DNA of 64,000 bases from Scolanthus callimorphus (lineage: Eukaryota; Cnidaria; Anthozoa; Actiniaria; Edwardsiidae): positions 7,379,831 to 7,443,830 of the forward strand of contig CM066919.1 of the NCBI GenBank assembly GCA_033964015.1. The letters run 5' to 3'. Positions 30,012 to 41,605 of this stretch are shown here, piece by piece. Each line of letters opens with the position of its first letter. The stretch's first letter is position 1. Under the pieces are notes generated by a model, which did not search any database, was not told where the DNA came from, and was given only the letters and a program-made list of their open reading frames with translations. The translations under genes and the position numbers were made by a program.

Positions 30012-30334
30012 AGGCTAGTTTTAGACGTCGAACTTAATTCTGTCGCACTAAATTGACTGGGTTTATTAGCCAGTGAAAACAAGTTATTTCGATATGAGTG
30101 ATTTTATGAGATCAATATAATCCGTCTGGCCAATGGAGAAGATCTCAGCCCTGTTTTTAGGAGCGCTGGAAGGATTCAAAATTATAATTTAGCACGGCAG
30201 TAGCGCGGCGCTAGCACGGCAGATAGTGCCGTTCCTAATGCAAATGAGCTCAAGACAATAGCTCTAACTAACTAAACAATGGGAAATTGACATTTAGTGC
30301 GACAAGAATTAAGTTCGACGTCTAAAACTAGCCT
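30012..30334. mobile_element. Foldback element, about 45-bp TIRs
   Basis: AGGCTAGTTTTAGACGTCGA and ACTTAATTCTGTCGCACTAA on the left are mirrored by TTAGTGCGACAAGAATTAAG and TTCGACGTCTAAAACTAGCC on the right. The interior has TAGCACGGCAGATAGTGCCG symmetry but no frame. Confidence 0.85.
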
Positions 30335-30715
30335 AAGTCCCCTGAGTAACCGCCTGTGCAAGCAGGCTCTCGCCGCACGAGCTATGGGCATTACTGTTTC
30401 CACAGGAATCCCGGACAAATGTTTCCCTCACTCCCGAGGAGAGTTGGAGATCTTAATTAGTAATTATGTAATATGCATAATTAGAAGACGTTTCACAAAT
30501 GAAAAGCAGCGGGTTTTGGAGTTTTCAGGGTTGGCTGGTATGAAAACACCCAGTACCGCCTGCAAGCAGGCTACCTGGTACAAGGATGTCTAGAATTATT
30601 TTCATCAAGCCCGAAACATTTCTAAGACTTTCCCTTGAATGGATCTTTATTCGAAAGCTGTTTATTTATTTATACATCTATCCTGCTTTGCGTCACAACA
30701 GCTATAGACCTCCTC

Positions 30716-31219
30716 AATAGACCTCCTCGGGATCGGCTTGGGCTTGTTGTTCCCATTTCAGATCACGTGACATTCATTTGAATAATCTTTCTTTGTTAGG
30801 GATGCTTCCATATTCTTTTAAGCGCGCACTCCATTTGTAACTTTTTATCGTCATTCATTATATATTTTTAAATATAAACAGAATAAAATAATATAATGAG
30901 CTCAGTATAATATAATGCAGTATATAGCGTATTTTTCAACTTTTAGTTTTTAATTCTTTTAGCATTAAAATGTAATTTGTTCTGTTATTATTCATAGTAT
31001 TATTTATTTTAAGTATGTAACTTTTTAACTTTTAATATTGTAAAACGCTCTGGATCCGTATGAGATAAGGCGCTATATAAATTCTCTTATTATTATCATT
31101 ATTATTATTATTATATTCATATATCCTTCGGTGCATAGCAAAAAAGAAAGAGAGAATACTCATGGGAATGCCACGTGATCTGATGGGAAAACATTACACC
31201 CAAGCCGAGGAGGTCTATT
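30716..31219. mobile_element. Foldback element containing a SINE-like tail
   Basis: AATAGACCTCCTCGGGATCG and CAGATCACGTGACATTC on the left mirror GAATGCCACGTGATCTGATG and CCGAGGAGGTCTATT on the right. Inside, AAGGCGCTATATAAATTCT followed by (TTA)n at 31066-31110 resembles the 3' tail of an animal SINE. Confidence 0.8.
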
Positions 31220-31223
31220 TACC

Positions 31224-31285
31224 AATTATTCCTCGAGCCCGAATGGGCTATTGACTCAGAGGCCATAAGGGCGAGAGGAATAATT
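31224..31285. repeat. Small palindrome AATTATTCCTCG
   Basis: AATTATTCCTCGAGCCCGAA is mirrored by GGGCGAGAGGAATAATT around a TGGGCTATTGACTCAGAGGC centre. The hairpin at 54545-54655 has similar ends (AACAATTATTC and GAATAATTGTT). Confidence 0.7.
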
Positions 31286-31909
31286 GTTTTAGTAATCACA
31301 CTAGTAGGTCAATTTGTATAGCCAAAAACGTCTTCTGGTCTGGTCATTTGCCATTTTTTGGCTTTCAAATCCAACACTTTTCGCTACTAGTAGGCTATAG
31401 CTTATAGCCTACTATACTAGTAGCTCATCCAATCAGAACGCAGCATTGACAATAGACTACAAGTGTGATTTGACTAATAGTTGTTTCACGCTGCGCATTC
31501 TTAAAACATCGCTTCTGGTTTAGGATTTGAGGTTTTCTGCTCCGCCAGTCGAATTATTTTATACGTCAATCAGGCTCTTGCCTTACTTCGTCTAGTGCAG
31601 TCGCATGGCTTTCCGTCGCGACGAAAATCCAGTTGACTGTACTAGCCGAAAAAGCCGGGGCAAGGAGCTGATTGGCTTAGGTGGAAGGAACAACGGATTT
31701 TTGCTGTAACGGTGTGAATATTCTAGTGAATCCCATATAATAGCTCAATTCTTTACGCACGCGTTGATTGACGAAAACGACTTTAGAATCCCGCACACAA
31801 AAAAATCCTCAAAGCATCGAAAGTGAATAAATGTCTCCTCAAACCATTCTACGAATGTTGCAAACCTTTCCATTTATTTTATCTGTCTCCTGAAAAGTTG
31901 TTCATCATT

Positions 31910-34900
31910 TCAAGTCCGAATAGATGAATGTCGAGATGGCCCGGAAGCCGAAGATGCGGGCCGACCGAGCGATGACCTCCCAGTTAAAGAACTATTAATT
32001 GATTCTGCTTTGTTCCGTCCGCTAAATAATCCCATTTTGCTCCGAAAGCTAACCACCACAAATATCAACCAACTAATAAACATGATACCCCCAAGGAGAT
32101 AGAAATATCGGTCCATGTTTTCTCCTGGTCCATGTTCGCCGCTATCACTTGTCCAGTGTAAAACGTGGGTCGAAAAAGCATACAAGCCAGCGCCCAGAAG
32201 GCTCCCAATAGATTGCACAAAATAAAACATTCCCATCACAAAACTCTGCATGGTAGGAGGTGCTTCTTTGTACGCAAATTCCAGGCCTAGAAACAGGTAA
32301 AATGAAATTGCAATGAGAGTTTAGAATTTCTACTCACATGTAGGTTTTAGGTCATTCCACGGTATTTTGAGCCTGAACATCATTTTTAAAATGCATAAAT
32401 ATTAGGCTCTTTTCCAGAAAAACTTACAGGACAATGTCTGAAGTTTATTTTATTACTATTTATTTTGCTCTAACTGGCGGCACTGATGAATAAATTAGCA
32501 CCATTTATCCAATTAGGTAAAATGCTGTAGCGGAGTCTACGTCATTTCAATTCTGCTTGTTGAAGAAAATAATAAAACATAAACAGTTTGAAACTTAGAT
32601 AGACACAATCTACTAATGGTGCCCTCTCTAAAAACACATAGCAGTCTAGGCTGTTTACGTTGAGCTTGGGAGAATTTGCTGTCCAATGAAGAATTGTAGA
32701 CTCCGCAACGATTTTGGTACTTTTAGTTTTAATAAAAGTTACAAAAAGAAACTTTTTTTGCTGAAAGTTTGTAAACTTCTAATTTATCACTGTTGTAAAA
32801 TATATATGGAAGAAATTATTACTCGAGTAATAACAAGCAAATAATTTTCGTTGCGGAGTCTACATTTTTGTTGCGGAATCTACAACTACTTCTGGACTGC
32901 TAGCTAGAAAACTGTTGAATTTGTTAGTAGTAGTTGTATTATTGTTGTAATACATAAGTAACCACCAAAAATTAGTGTTGGAAAGGTTGCAAGACTATTA
33001 AATTAGTATATTTGCATTGCTGAATACCAAGCTTGTTTATTTGTAGACTCTGCAACAGTAGACTCCGCAACAATTCCCAAATTTTAATTCTGATCACCAA
33101 ATAGCTGGAAATGTACTGGAAAGGGATGACATTGATTTATTTGGAATTTTCTATTTAATTGAAGTACACTGATAGGATTTTTTTGTATTTTTGACCTAGT
33201 TTTTCCTCTTGTGCCCTATTGTAGACTCCGCAACGTAGACTCCGCAACGACACCAGCCTTTCTAAAATAAATCGTTTCTCAAAAAAATAAACCAAAGCAA
33301 GAAACACCCTGTGTTTAAAATAAACACAGATCAATGCTTCTTCTTTTAACAAAAACCACTATTCAAAATAGCTGAAAAATTCAGAGATTTCTAGCTTAAG
33401 TTACTTGTTGGAAATCCAAGGTTCTTATGAGTAGACTCCGCAACACCCATAATCAATAAAATATCTTGGATCCCCTTTAACTAGCATGATGGTCAATTCC
33501 ACTGTATAAAGCAATATGCTCTTATACCCTAAACATGTAAAGTGACTTTGACTGAAGTTCTAGATTTGAAGTTATGATGCCTCAAATCTCTGTAAATGTA
33601 GTAGACTCCGCAACATACGGTTTACTGTGGAATGACCCTTTTGCAGGGCTTTTCCAACAGTGTTCCTAATATCAAGAGCAAGGAGTTTCATTGACTCTTT
33701 CCTTATGTTTCTTGGAGCTATTTTTGTGCTATTTCTTACGTCGAATCATGCAATTTGTCAAAAGCACATCCAGTAGCAAACCTCCTAAAAACCACTTGAA
33801 TTTTCTTTCAGACAAAACCATAGCTCAAGTACAATTTATTTGATATCTAATGACGATCAATTCACTTTCAGGCCCGTAAGAGGAGGGGTTCGAACGAACC
33901 CCCCTCGGGGCTAGAAAAAAACAGGTTTTTGGTCGCAAAATAGGTAGGAAACACAGCAAAACCATATAAATTTGGCCATTTAAATTTAAATTTGGGTTTT
34001 TTATTCTTCTGAAAAACTGAGGACAACGAACCCCCCTGAAAGAAAGCGAGCTACGGGCCTGACTTTACACTTTTTTTTTCGTTGAACGTTCAAGGGTACA
34101 ACAAATACAGAAATGCAATTAACTGGTGATCAGTTTTCTAGCCATGTCACTCACATTGTTTTTATCCCTCAACTAGGTATGGTGGTTGGGTGGGTAGGGT
34201 GGGCATCATAAATAGACATAGACACATAGACAAAGTCTTAGACAAAGACACAGTCAAAGACATGGGCATAGACTAGCCTACCGGTAGCAAACACAAAGGG
34301 AAAGGGAGAGAAGGGGCATGCCTCCCTTTGCACTTGCTTCACAGGCTAGGCATAGACAGACATATGCATGGACATAGACTCAAACTTCATAGATAAAGCC
34401 TCCTTTCATGGGGCAAGGGTTGTATGTGCAATGGATTTTTTTTCTGGAATCATAAAATGTAATTGAACTCACCTCCAACACTTGCAAATACTTCACTGAT
34501 CCCAATAAGAGCATACTGTGGCACTTGGTACAATATGGTCATTTTAGCTGTAGTGAAGTTCTTGTTATTAATGACCTGAGTGCCGTTATGAATTCCAATT
34601 TGATGGGAGCGCTGTGACTCTACAACCCCCGCGACAACCATAGAAGCCACAGCAAACAAGAAGCCTATAAAATAGAACAAAACACAGTTCCTTCAACTAA
34701 CAAATAAGGGTATGATAATATAATGAAAATCTGCATAGCGCCCATTGGTAAAGTGGAAATATAAAATAAAATAAAACTAGACGCTAAATAGGTAGAACAT
34801 CCTACACATTTCGGCAATACTGCCTGAATACAGAAATTGAAATCCGCACATATAAGGAAGAAGGGTCTTTTTTTTCTCAGGGACATACATGTAGACTCAG

Positions 34901-37900
34901 ATGCACTGGCAAAACTGGGCAAGAAAAGGATTGACTCAAATGGTTAAATTGGCAGAACAGAATCTGGCGGTATTCCACTCAACTCAGCCTTTTATCATTT
35001 ACAGTGTATGTGTATAAAATAGTTAACAATGCTTTCGAGTGTCATACTGCAGAAGTGTCATCCTACTTGCCATTGTATTTTCCAACCATACCAACCAACC
35101 ATATTTTCCTCGCCTTAAAGCTGGTGTGAATATACCAGAAAATACAAGTGACATGTGGGATATTCTGCAGGGGTGACGGAGCACCGTAAAAAGTGGGGGC
35201 GCCAAAGAGGCAAAAATGAAGTGGACCACGTAATTTCATTTTTTCACGTTTTTACCTCATATACATTTTGATGAAAATATGTCACACTGTAATATTAACC
35301 CCTACATTCTCTGAGCCTAATGTCAAAACAGAAACAAAAATGACACGCTTCTGTTCTTGTCTGTTCCTTTTCTTATGTTCTTGTCTGTTCCTTTTCTTCT
35401 CTTATGTGTAAATACACAAATATATCTAGCTTCAATAAAACTCAGCCCCCCAGCTCTAAAAGTGTTCTGCAGTATGCCACTCAAAAGCAAACTGTATAAC
35501 CTAGTATAAAAGGCATACCTATTGCTATTCTCATGAGTACTGTCATGCTCAGGCCCTTTTTGTCAAGCCAGGGATAGACCAATTTATCCATAATAGGAAT
35601 CAGGAAGATGACAAAGATCACATCAGTCAATGAAAGCCAAGCAGCAGGGATGTTGAACCCCAAAGGTTCCACTAGTGTCACATTCATATGAAGGCCTTGA
35701 TTGAGGAACGTAGAATTCATCTATAAACAATAATCAGAGTAGAGATTCAACATTGTGTTATGCCGAGTTAAAGTAATGCTCGACGGAATGTTAACAGTTC
35801 AGATGCCGAGTTAAAGTAATGCTCGACGGAATGTTAAAACAATTTATAAGTAGTCATTGTTAGTTTATCTTAGTATGTAAATACAGATTTGTTATGTGAA
35901 AAACAATAAGAATTATGTAACCATTTAGAATTTCAGATCATGGACAGAACAATAAGAGTTATGTAAGATTGCAAATGCAAAGGTATAAGTCTAGCTTGCT
36001 TTACATAATAAAGGAGAGAAAGTGTTACCCAGAGCTCTGGATGTGTGGTTGATTTTTGGGCAGGCATTGTTTTGGTGGGTTGGTTAGGCTGGCATGAGTC
36101 GCCGTTCTTTAATTTTATTTTTGCAGATTCCTCGACAGAGTATCGTGTTGTATGGCTTGAGAGAACTTCATAACAATTGGTCACACACACAAAAATAGGA
36201 ATTCTGCCAGATGGAACACCAATGTGGTACAGTCAAGGTTTTTGGTCACTCTGGTTGTGACGAGTGGACAAGCTTCAGAGGTTGTCCACCATACTTTTGG
36301 TTGGAAAAATCGATCGAAATTATTGGGTGATTTCACATAGGCTTTGATAGCTTTTTTTTATAATTAATTGGGACTAGCTAGACCAATTTTCCCATCATAA
36401 CATACAAACAAAACTTTGAAAACTCCACGCATCCGTCTTAAAAGGTTTGACGGATGCCAAAAATGCAGTTCAGCATTTGGAAATGTTAAGTGGGTCGTCA
36501 TTATGAAAGCCAGAGTAACAGTATGTTTACATTGTGTATTTTCAGAATTAATGAGCCATATCCCCACCACAGAGGGAATTTACCTAAGGACCCCCAATTA
36601 GTCTAGTCGCCAGAGGGGGTTCACGTGCACCCCCGGAACTAGTAATGAGACATACTTTTTTGGACCCCCTAGGATATCAAAAAACTGGTTTTAGATGTCC
36701 CACGGCCCAAAAAGTGTCCCGCAGCCACTTTTTGGGCTGATTTTTGTTTTTACAGCCAAAGACGCTCAAGCGTACCCCCCTAGAGTGCAATAATGAGTTG
36801 ATTCTTGGAATATTGAATCCATTATTCGATTCAATAATACTTTCGGCTTGGGAAAACGTCTTTCGATTTGAACTGGGTTTTCGCTTTTTGATTGGACGAT
36901 AGACGACGGAGGCGCTTCCATATATGGAAAAACTCCACAGGGAGCCTTTTGTTTATGAGTTTTGTTACCAATATGGCGGGCCTGGTGGACTTAACGAGCC
37001 TGGTAAATCTCTCCCTCGTTCATTTAGAGAAGAAATTGTTGATCAGTATTATCAGGGATATTCTAAGAAGCATAAAGCCAGTGCCTTAAGAGTATCGGAG
37101 CGTGGTTCAGGAAGGCAAGCTAGCCGAAGTCTGAGTTGAAATCGAAAGACGTTTTCCAAAGCCAAATGCATTATTGAATCGAATAATGGATCCATTATTC
37201 CAAGAATCAACTCATTATTGCACTCTAGAGGGGACGCTTCAGCGTCTTTGGCTGTAATTATATTCTTTTGTTATTTAATGAGATTCAATGAGGCAATTTT
37301 ATAGACTGTAGCACTGTTCAGAAAAGCATTCCAGTCTTACCACTTATGCTATTATTGTGTCATTGATAGACTGAACACATATGTACAATTTACATGCCCG
37401 TTTTATACATGTTACGTATACATGTTACAAAGGCTGACTCTGTCAGCCTTTGTATTTCTACCAAAACGATATTTCTACCAAAACGATAAGCATATGTGAC
37501 GGGAAAAGGCTGAGACAGCAATTTAACTAGTCTACATGTGATCAGAGTATTCCCAAGATCGTAAAAGTATAGTTTTAGAATCTGGTAAAGAGCTTTTTTG
37601 TACAGTGCTACAATCTATAAAATTGGCTCATTGAATCTCATTAAATAACAAAAGAATATAATTAAAAAACAAAAACTGGCCCAAAAAGTGGCTGTGGGAC
37701 ACTTTTTTCGGCTGGGGACACCTCAAACCAGATTCTAGACGTGCCCTAAGGGTTCTAAAAATATATGTCCCCATAAATGTTCCGGGGGGTGCACGTGAAC
37801 CCCCTCTGGCGACTAGACTAAATCTCCTGGAATTTCTAGTGAAAAGACAGTGATTGTAAAGGGAAATAAGAGGCATACAGACATCTCCCATATTCCCTGA

Positions 37901-40157
37901 TATTTGCAACCTCTTCCATGGAGGAGATACATATGGATCTGTTGTACTTCTCTCTTTGTATGATGGTAAAATGTGCTACTGTTAACTGACAAAACAGTAA
38001 GTAAAGAGTAAAGTAAACATGCTTATATAGTGCTTATCCTTGTGGCCCAAAGCGCTTTACATTAACAGATAACTCATCCTAAAGAAAACTAGCTTTATAA
38101 AACATGTGTGTGTTAGCATTGTGAGTTCTGTTTCAACCGAGGTGGGCAACTTCCGACGGTCCTCATGGTTCGTTAACGTCCCTCTGGTTCCGGTTAGTGT
38201 AGTGTATGTGAGAGACAGGACCTATGGTTTAATGTCCTTATTTGAGAAAATTAAAAATAATTTCCTTCCCCTCCTACCCCAGAAGAAAACTAATCCGGCC
38301 ATACAAACAAACAATACAAACCTGGAAATATATAATCCAGTACGGTATTTGTGCCACAAATATCAGTGAAATATTACGGAGTGTTTTGACTTCTTCTACA
38401 TCTGAATCCAAGTAGGTTCCACCATATTTGATCATGGCTCTGTCCATCCAGCTCTGAATGGGCAGAAACTCTTCAAGACTTGGGTAGACAGAGCTTGAAT
38501 AGAAAAACACATGGTTATCCAGCCTCTGATCAAGGCGTAATTAATATGCTCAACAGAGCGTGAAAAGGCAAAGTTAAGGTGTACATGTAACCTCTCTGAT
38601 CAATAGACATAATGTACATATTAGGGCTGTCATAACTGGTCAGTAATAAAATAAACGTATTTTCTGTGAGTAAAAAATTCATACTATAGCTTGCTGCATA
38701 TACTACCATTTCTGACCTATGGTGAATGGCAAACATTTTTCATGTTCTTTGGACTTTATAACATGCACGTTTTAGTGATGTGATTCCCAGTTTCTTACAC
38801 ACTAAGGAAGGCATGTTTCACCATTATTTTCTAGCCAATCTGCCTGTGAAATGAACGTGAAATCACATCACTAATAGATCCATGTTTTTGAGTCAAAACC
38901 TTGAAAAAAACCTTGTACCTTGAAAATTTAAAATGTTCTGACTGATGTTTGTTGCTATGTGTTGGTGTCAGATCACCCCTAATTTTTGTGTGTGACATAT
39001 CAAAGTGCTGATAAGTTTTTCCTGGATATTTCAAATACTAGTATAGTACCAGAGCTGGAAATAAGTGCCAGTCTTCAAACACTGTCCAATCAAAATAGCC
39101 AAATGTCGGACCAATTTTATTTTCAGATGTCTGGTCAATACCCCTGAAAAAACGTTTTACTGGACAATATGTCTGATCAAGTAAGAAAATTTATTTCCAG
39201 CAGTTTGTACAACTTGTGATTTAAATACTGCTCGCATGGCCCTTAACAGTCATCAAGGACTGAAAGGAACACTTGAACATAGTAATACACTTACTTGGTA
39301 TTCTTTCTCTCCTTCCTTCTCTTAAAAGCTTCCCTCATTACTCCAAATATTTTACTCAAAATATTTCCAGAAGCAGGTTTCACAATGTAACTTGACCTTG
39401 GGATACAGAATATCAGACAAGCAAGGAAAACACAGCAAAATGGAATCAAATATCCAATAAAGAAGTCCATACGTATTTGTACCCATGCCAGGCCTGAATA
39501 TGCTACAAACGACCCAATGTTTATACTCCAGTAATACCAGTTAAAAAAATGTCGGTATGTATTTTGATCAGTAGGTAAAACTTGTTCAGCACCAAAAGCT
39601 GCAATGTTCGCTTTATATGCACCTTCTCCTATAGACAGCAAAACTAATGTACTTACAGTAAGGAATGCACTGAGATTGGGGTGCGTTTGGAGTTTAGGTT
39701 TTTCTGCTACATAATATGTAACAATCATGAGAGAAAATGATCCATAGAAATATATCAGAAGGCTGCCCCATATAGCATTGTATCTTCCGCTATATGAGTC
39801 TCCTACAAACCCTCCAACAGTCGACATAAGCCAAGCCATACCGGTGAACATGAACACGCATAACACCACCGTGTCTGTTCCAAAGGCATATTCCATATCT
39901 GTAGTCAAAAACACCACCAGGTTCGCCAAGATGCCATAGTAAGCGATTCTCTCGAAGATTACAGCTAAAATAATACACACAAGAGGGAGAATTGCCGTTT
40001 TTCCGGTTAGTTGTGCTGGAATTTGTGGGTCTCCTGTGTCGTTCATTACACTTGGTGATTTTCTACCTCGTTTGCTTCGTCTTCCGAAAACCAGAGGCGT
40101 CCTTTCATCTGCCGAAGGACTTTCCATTACATTGGGAGGGAAATGTGCTAGACTCAT
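31910..40157 (-). CDS. SLC15A4: SLC15A4-type proton-coupled histidine/peptide transporter
   Basis: There are five coding exons on the minus strand: 40157-39295, 38493-38322, 35720-35519, 34664-34473 and 32286-31910 (stop). Every junction has GT/AG ends and matching phase. The protein has 601 residues from the first ATG at 40157, or 591 from the better-placed ATG at 40127; human SLC15A4 has 577. Family marks are KANIAAFGAEQV, FFNWYYWSINIG (the PTR2 signature), LIFVAQIPYWIIYFQ, YQVPQYALIGISEVFAS and GLEFAYKEAP, with hydrophobic segments consistent with 12 membrane helices. SLC15A4 exports histidine and small peptides from endolysosomes using the proton gradient. An acidic di-leucine-like D-E-R-T-P-L-V lies near the N-terminus, where the vertebrate protein has its sorting signal. 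It is head-to-head with the AP-1/2 beta gene. TTTATT near 31874 could be the polyadenylation signal. Confidence 0.93.
32530..33620. repeat. Cluster of about ten GTAGACTCCGCAAC words in the last SLC15A4 intron
   Basis: GTAGACTCCGCAAC or its reverse complement GTTGCGGAGTCTAC, with at most one change, occurs near 32530, 32696, 32850, 32870, 33043, 33058, 33222, 33235, 33430 and 33601. The spacing is irregular (13 to 200 bp) and the flanks are unrelated, so this is not an ordinary tandem array. Confidence 0.75.
33869..34061. mobile_element. hAT-like MITE, TIR CAGGCCCGTA, 5-bp target duplication
   Basis: The ends CAGGCCCGTA and TACGGGCCTG are inverted, and ACTTT flanks both sides (33864-33868 and 34062-34066). 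Inside, GAACGAACCCCCCT and GAACCCCCCT repeat. The termini and target length match the elements at 8870 and 54041. It is intronic in SLC15A4. Confidence 0.85.
35762..35840. repeat. Tandem duplication of a roughly 43-bp unit
   Basis: GCCGAGTTAAAGTAATGCTC followed by GACGGAATGTTAA occurs twice in direct succession, in an SLC15A4 intron. Confidence 0.85.
36751..37256. mobile_element. Inner foldback carrying a 71-codon frame
   Basis: TACAGCCAAAGACGCT and AGTGCAATAATGAGTTGATT on the left mirror AATCAACTCATTATTGCACT and AGCGTCTTTGGCTGTA on the right; the arms are about 110 bp. The centre has an open frame at 36924-37139 (+) with GGLNEPGKSLPRSFREEIVD and SALRVSE. This recalls the N-terminal helix-turn-helix of paired-type domains (GG-N-x-x-G-x-x-LP-x-x-x-R-x-x-IV, then LRVS). 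The similarity is partial and judged by eye. Confidence 0.75.
37255..37664. mobile_element. Second inner foldback, about 65-bp arms
   Basis: TAATTATATTCTTTTGTTAT, TTAATGAGATTCAATGAG and TTATAGACTGTAGCACTGT are mirrored near 37597-37664 by ACAGTGCTACAATCTATAA, CTCATTGAATCTCATTAA and ATAACAAAAGAATATAATTA. No frame is present inside. Confidence 0.85.
37990..38060. repeat. SINE-like tail fragment
   Basis: TATATAGTGCTTATCCTTGT and AAAGCGCTTTACATT resemble the 3' tail consensus of widespread animal SINEs; compare GGCGCTATATAAATTC at 31069. No polymerase III boxes were found nearby. Confidence 0.4.
39050..39206. repeat. Imperfect foldback in SLC15A4 intron 1
   Basis: AGCTGGAAATAAGTGCCAGT on the left pairs with AGAAAATTTATTTCCAGC on the right. 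TGTCCAATCAAAA and similar words pair inside. The arms have many differences. Confidence 0.5.
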
Positions 40158-40432
40158 TGGCCTTAAACAAATCTTACAACCGTATTTTCTTTGAGAATTG
40201 AAGCCACCACAAGTGTCAATGTTTTTGTCTCCTGATTCCACTCACTTGACAGTCACGTGAACTGCTGAGCAGCCAAGCAAGTTTCCAATTACTTGGGTTG
40301 CCTTTGGATTACCGGGGCGTGTCATTCACTTGGAGGACTGGTGCAAAGTTTGCTACGGCTGCCATCTTGGATATTCTGACAAGAAGATTGCAGAAGCTTG
40401 AAAATCTGCTTCAATCCAGGTTATTTGAGCAA
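40158..40432. promoter_or_regulatory. Shared divergent promoter of SLC15A4 and AP-1/2 beta
   Basis: The SLC15A4 coding start points left and the AP-1/2 beta transcript points right, with a strong splice donor GAGCAA/GTAAGT at 40432/40433 as the probable end of the non-coding first exon. In between are a palindromic CACGTG in context GTCACGTGAA (40252-40261), which resembles the lysosomal CLEAR element, and CTGCCATCTTGGAT near 40361, a YY1-type initiator motif typical of housekeeping genes. There is no TATA box. Transcription start sites are not visible. Confidence 0.6.
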
Positions 40433-40974
40433 GTAAGTACATCATATTGTTACATTCCAAAAGTATATCAACTGTTATAGTAGTTGGCTCAAACGTATTT
40501 ATAATTCTTGAAGATTCATGACCGAAATTCACTGTTGAATTTTACCATCCCAGTTTACCGGAAGTGTTGTACATTTTGCAGAGGGCGGGAACCGGCATGG
40601 AAATCAAATGCCAAGCAAACGCTTTGCTTTCCGATTACAATCTATTGCATTTCATTTGCATTACATGTCTAGAAGCCCATTTAGTGCAATGAGACAAGTC
40701 ATTGCTCCGCAAACAGAGTCGAAATGTCCTTTATTAAACCTACATACAAAGATTGCTTGTTTTGTTTAGTCTTTACTTTTAGTGTGAAAACCCGATATCG
40801 TATTCATAGTCTGAAATCTGTGGCAAAAAAAAAAATTGAGCAAGTCTGTGATCCTCAAAATCTACATTTCATGTGAAACTTGTGGCTTCGATCCACCAAT
40901 CTGTGAACCCAATCACTCCTCCTCCATAACCCTTGTATATCTACATGAAGACAGTTCCTCTGCTTCTCAATGTA

Positions 40975-41280
40975 GTGCTGAGAGCATTAGATGTGTTGAA
41001 AACTAAATACAAAGTAAATACACTTAGCCAATCAGAAACAAAACTCATTCAACTACAAACCAATCAGTAGGTGAAGTAATTATGCCTTGTGTTTAGTTGT
41101 GACCCAAGAAATCACTGACAGTTGCAGGACTAATTGCAAGTCATCTTTTTTGGTTTCAATTTGATTGTCTTAGAGAACAAAGTTCAGATGCTTGAGCCAA
41201 TGGAAATGTAAAGAAAACACAAAAACAAAGTAAATCTGATTTTCTTTCTACACTGATCTGAAATCCACTCTATAAACATT
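40975..41280. repeat. Degenerate foldback near the 5' end of AP-1/2 beta
   Basis: GTTGAAAACTAAATACAAAG and AGCCAATCAGAAAC pair loosely with CTTTCTACACTGATCTGAAA. Related foldbacks with the same terminal word TTCAGATGA or TCATCTGAA occur at 46762-47275 and 58231-58805 in later introns of the same gene. Confidence 0.5.
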
Positions 41281-41605
41281 GAATATATAATCCTGATGCA
41301 TTCTGCTTGTAGTTTACCCAGGGTGAGGTTTTTGTGTTTTCGAACCAAGTTTGTATTATTTCAGTGGTAGCTCATTTTGCCTCAGTGATTCTAGTCTTAC
41401 TCTGTTTTTTTTTTCTGAAATGCTGGGGACACTCAGTTTCTATCATTGGATGATGAATTTAGTGCCTTTTCATTGGCAACAGGATTAACACAGAAGCTTC
41501 ACCCTAGGACCAGGGTACATGTGGTTCTAACGGACTGATTTTCTTTGGAAAGATTTTACCTCCTTTAAAGTAACCATTCTTTATGTTTTGTTTTTACTAC
41601 AAGCC

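Larger units (their letters stand above)
36599..37822. mobile_element. Outer foldback of a three-layer nest, about 150-bp TIRs
   Basis: TTAGTCTAGTCGCCAGAGGG and GGTTCACGTGCACCCCC at the left are mirrored by GGTGCACGTGAACCCCC and TCTGGCGACTAGACTAA at the right; the arms continue inward to CAGCCACTTTTTGGGC and GCCCAAAAAGTGGCTG. Two further inverted-repeat elements (36751-37256 and 37255-37664) sit inside. The whole nest occupies an SLC15A4 intron. Confidence 0.85.
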
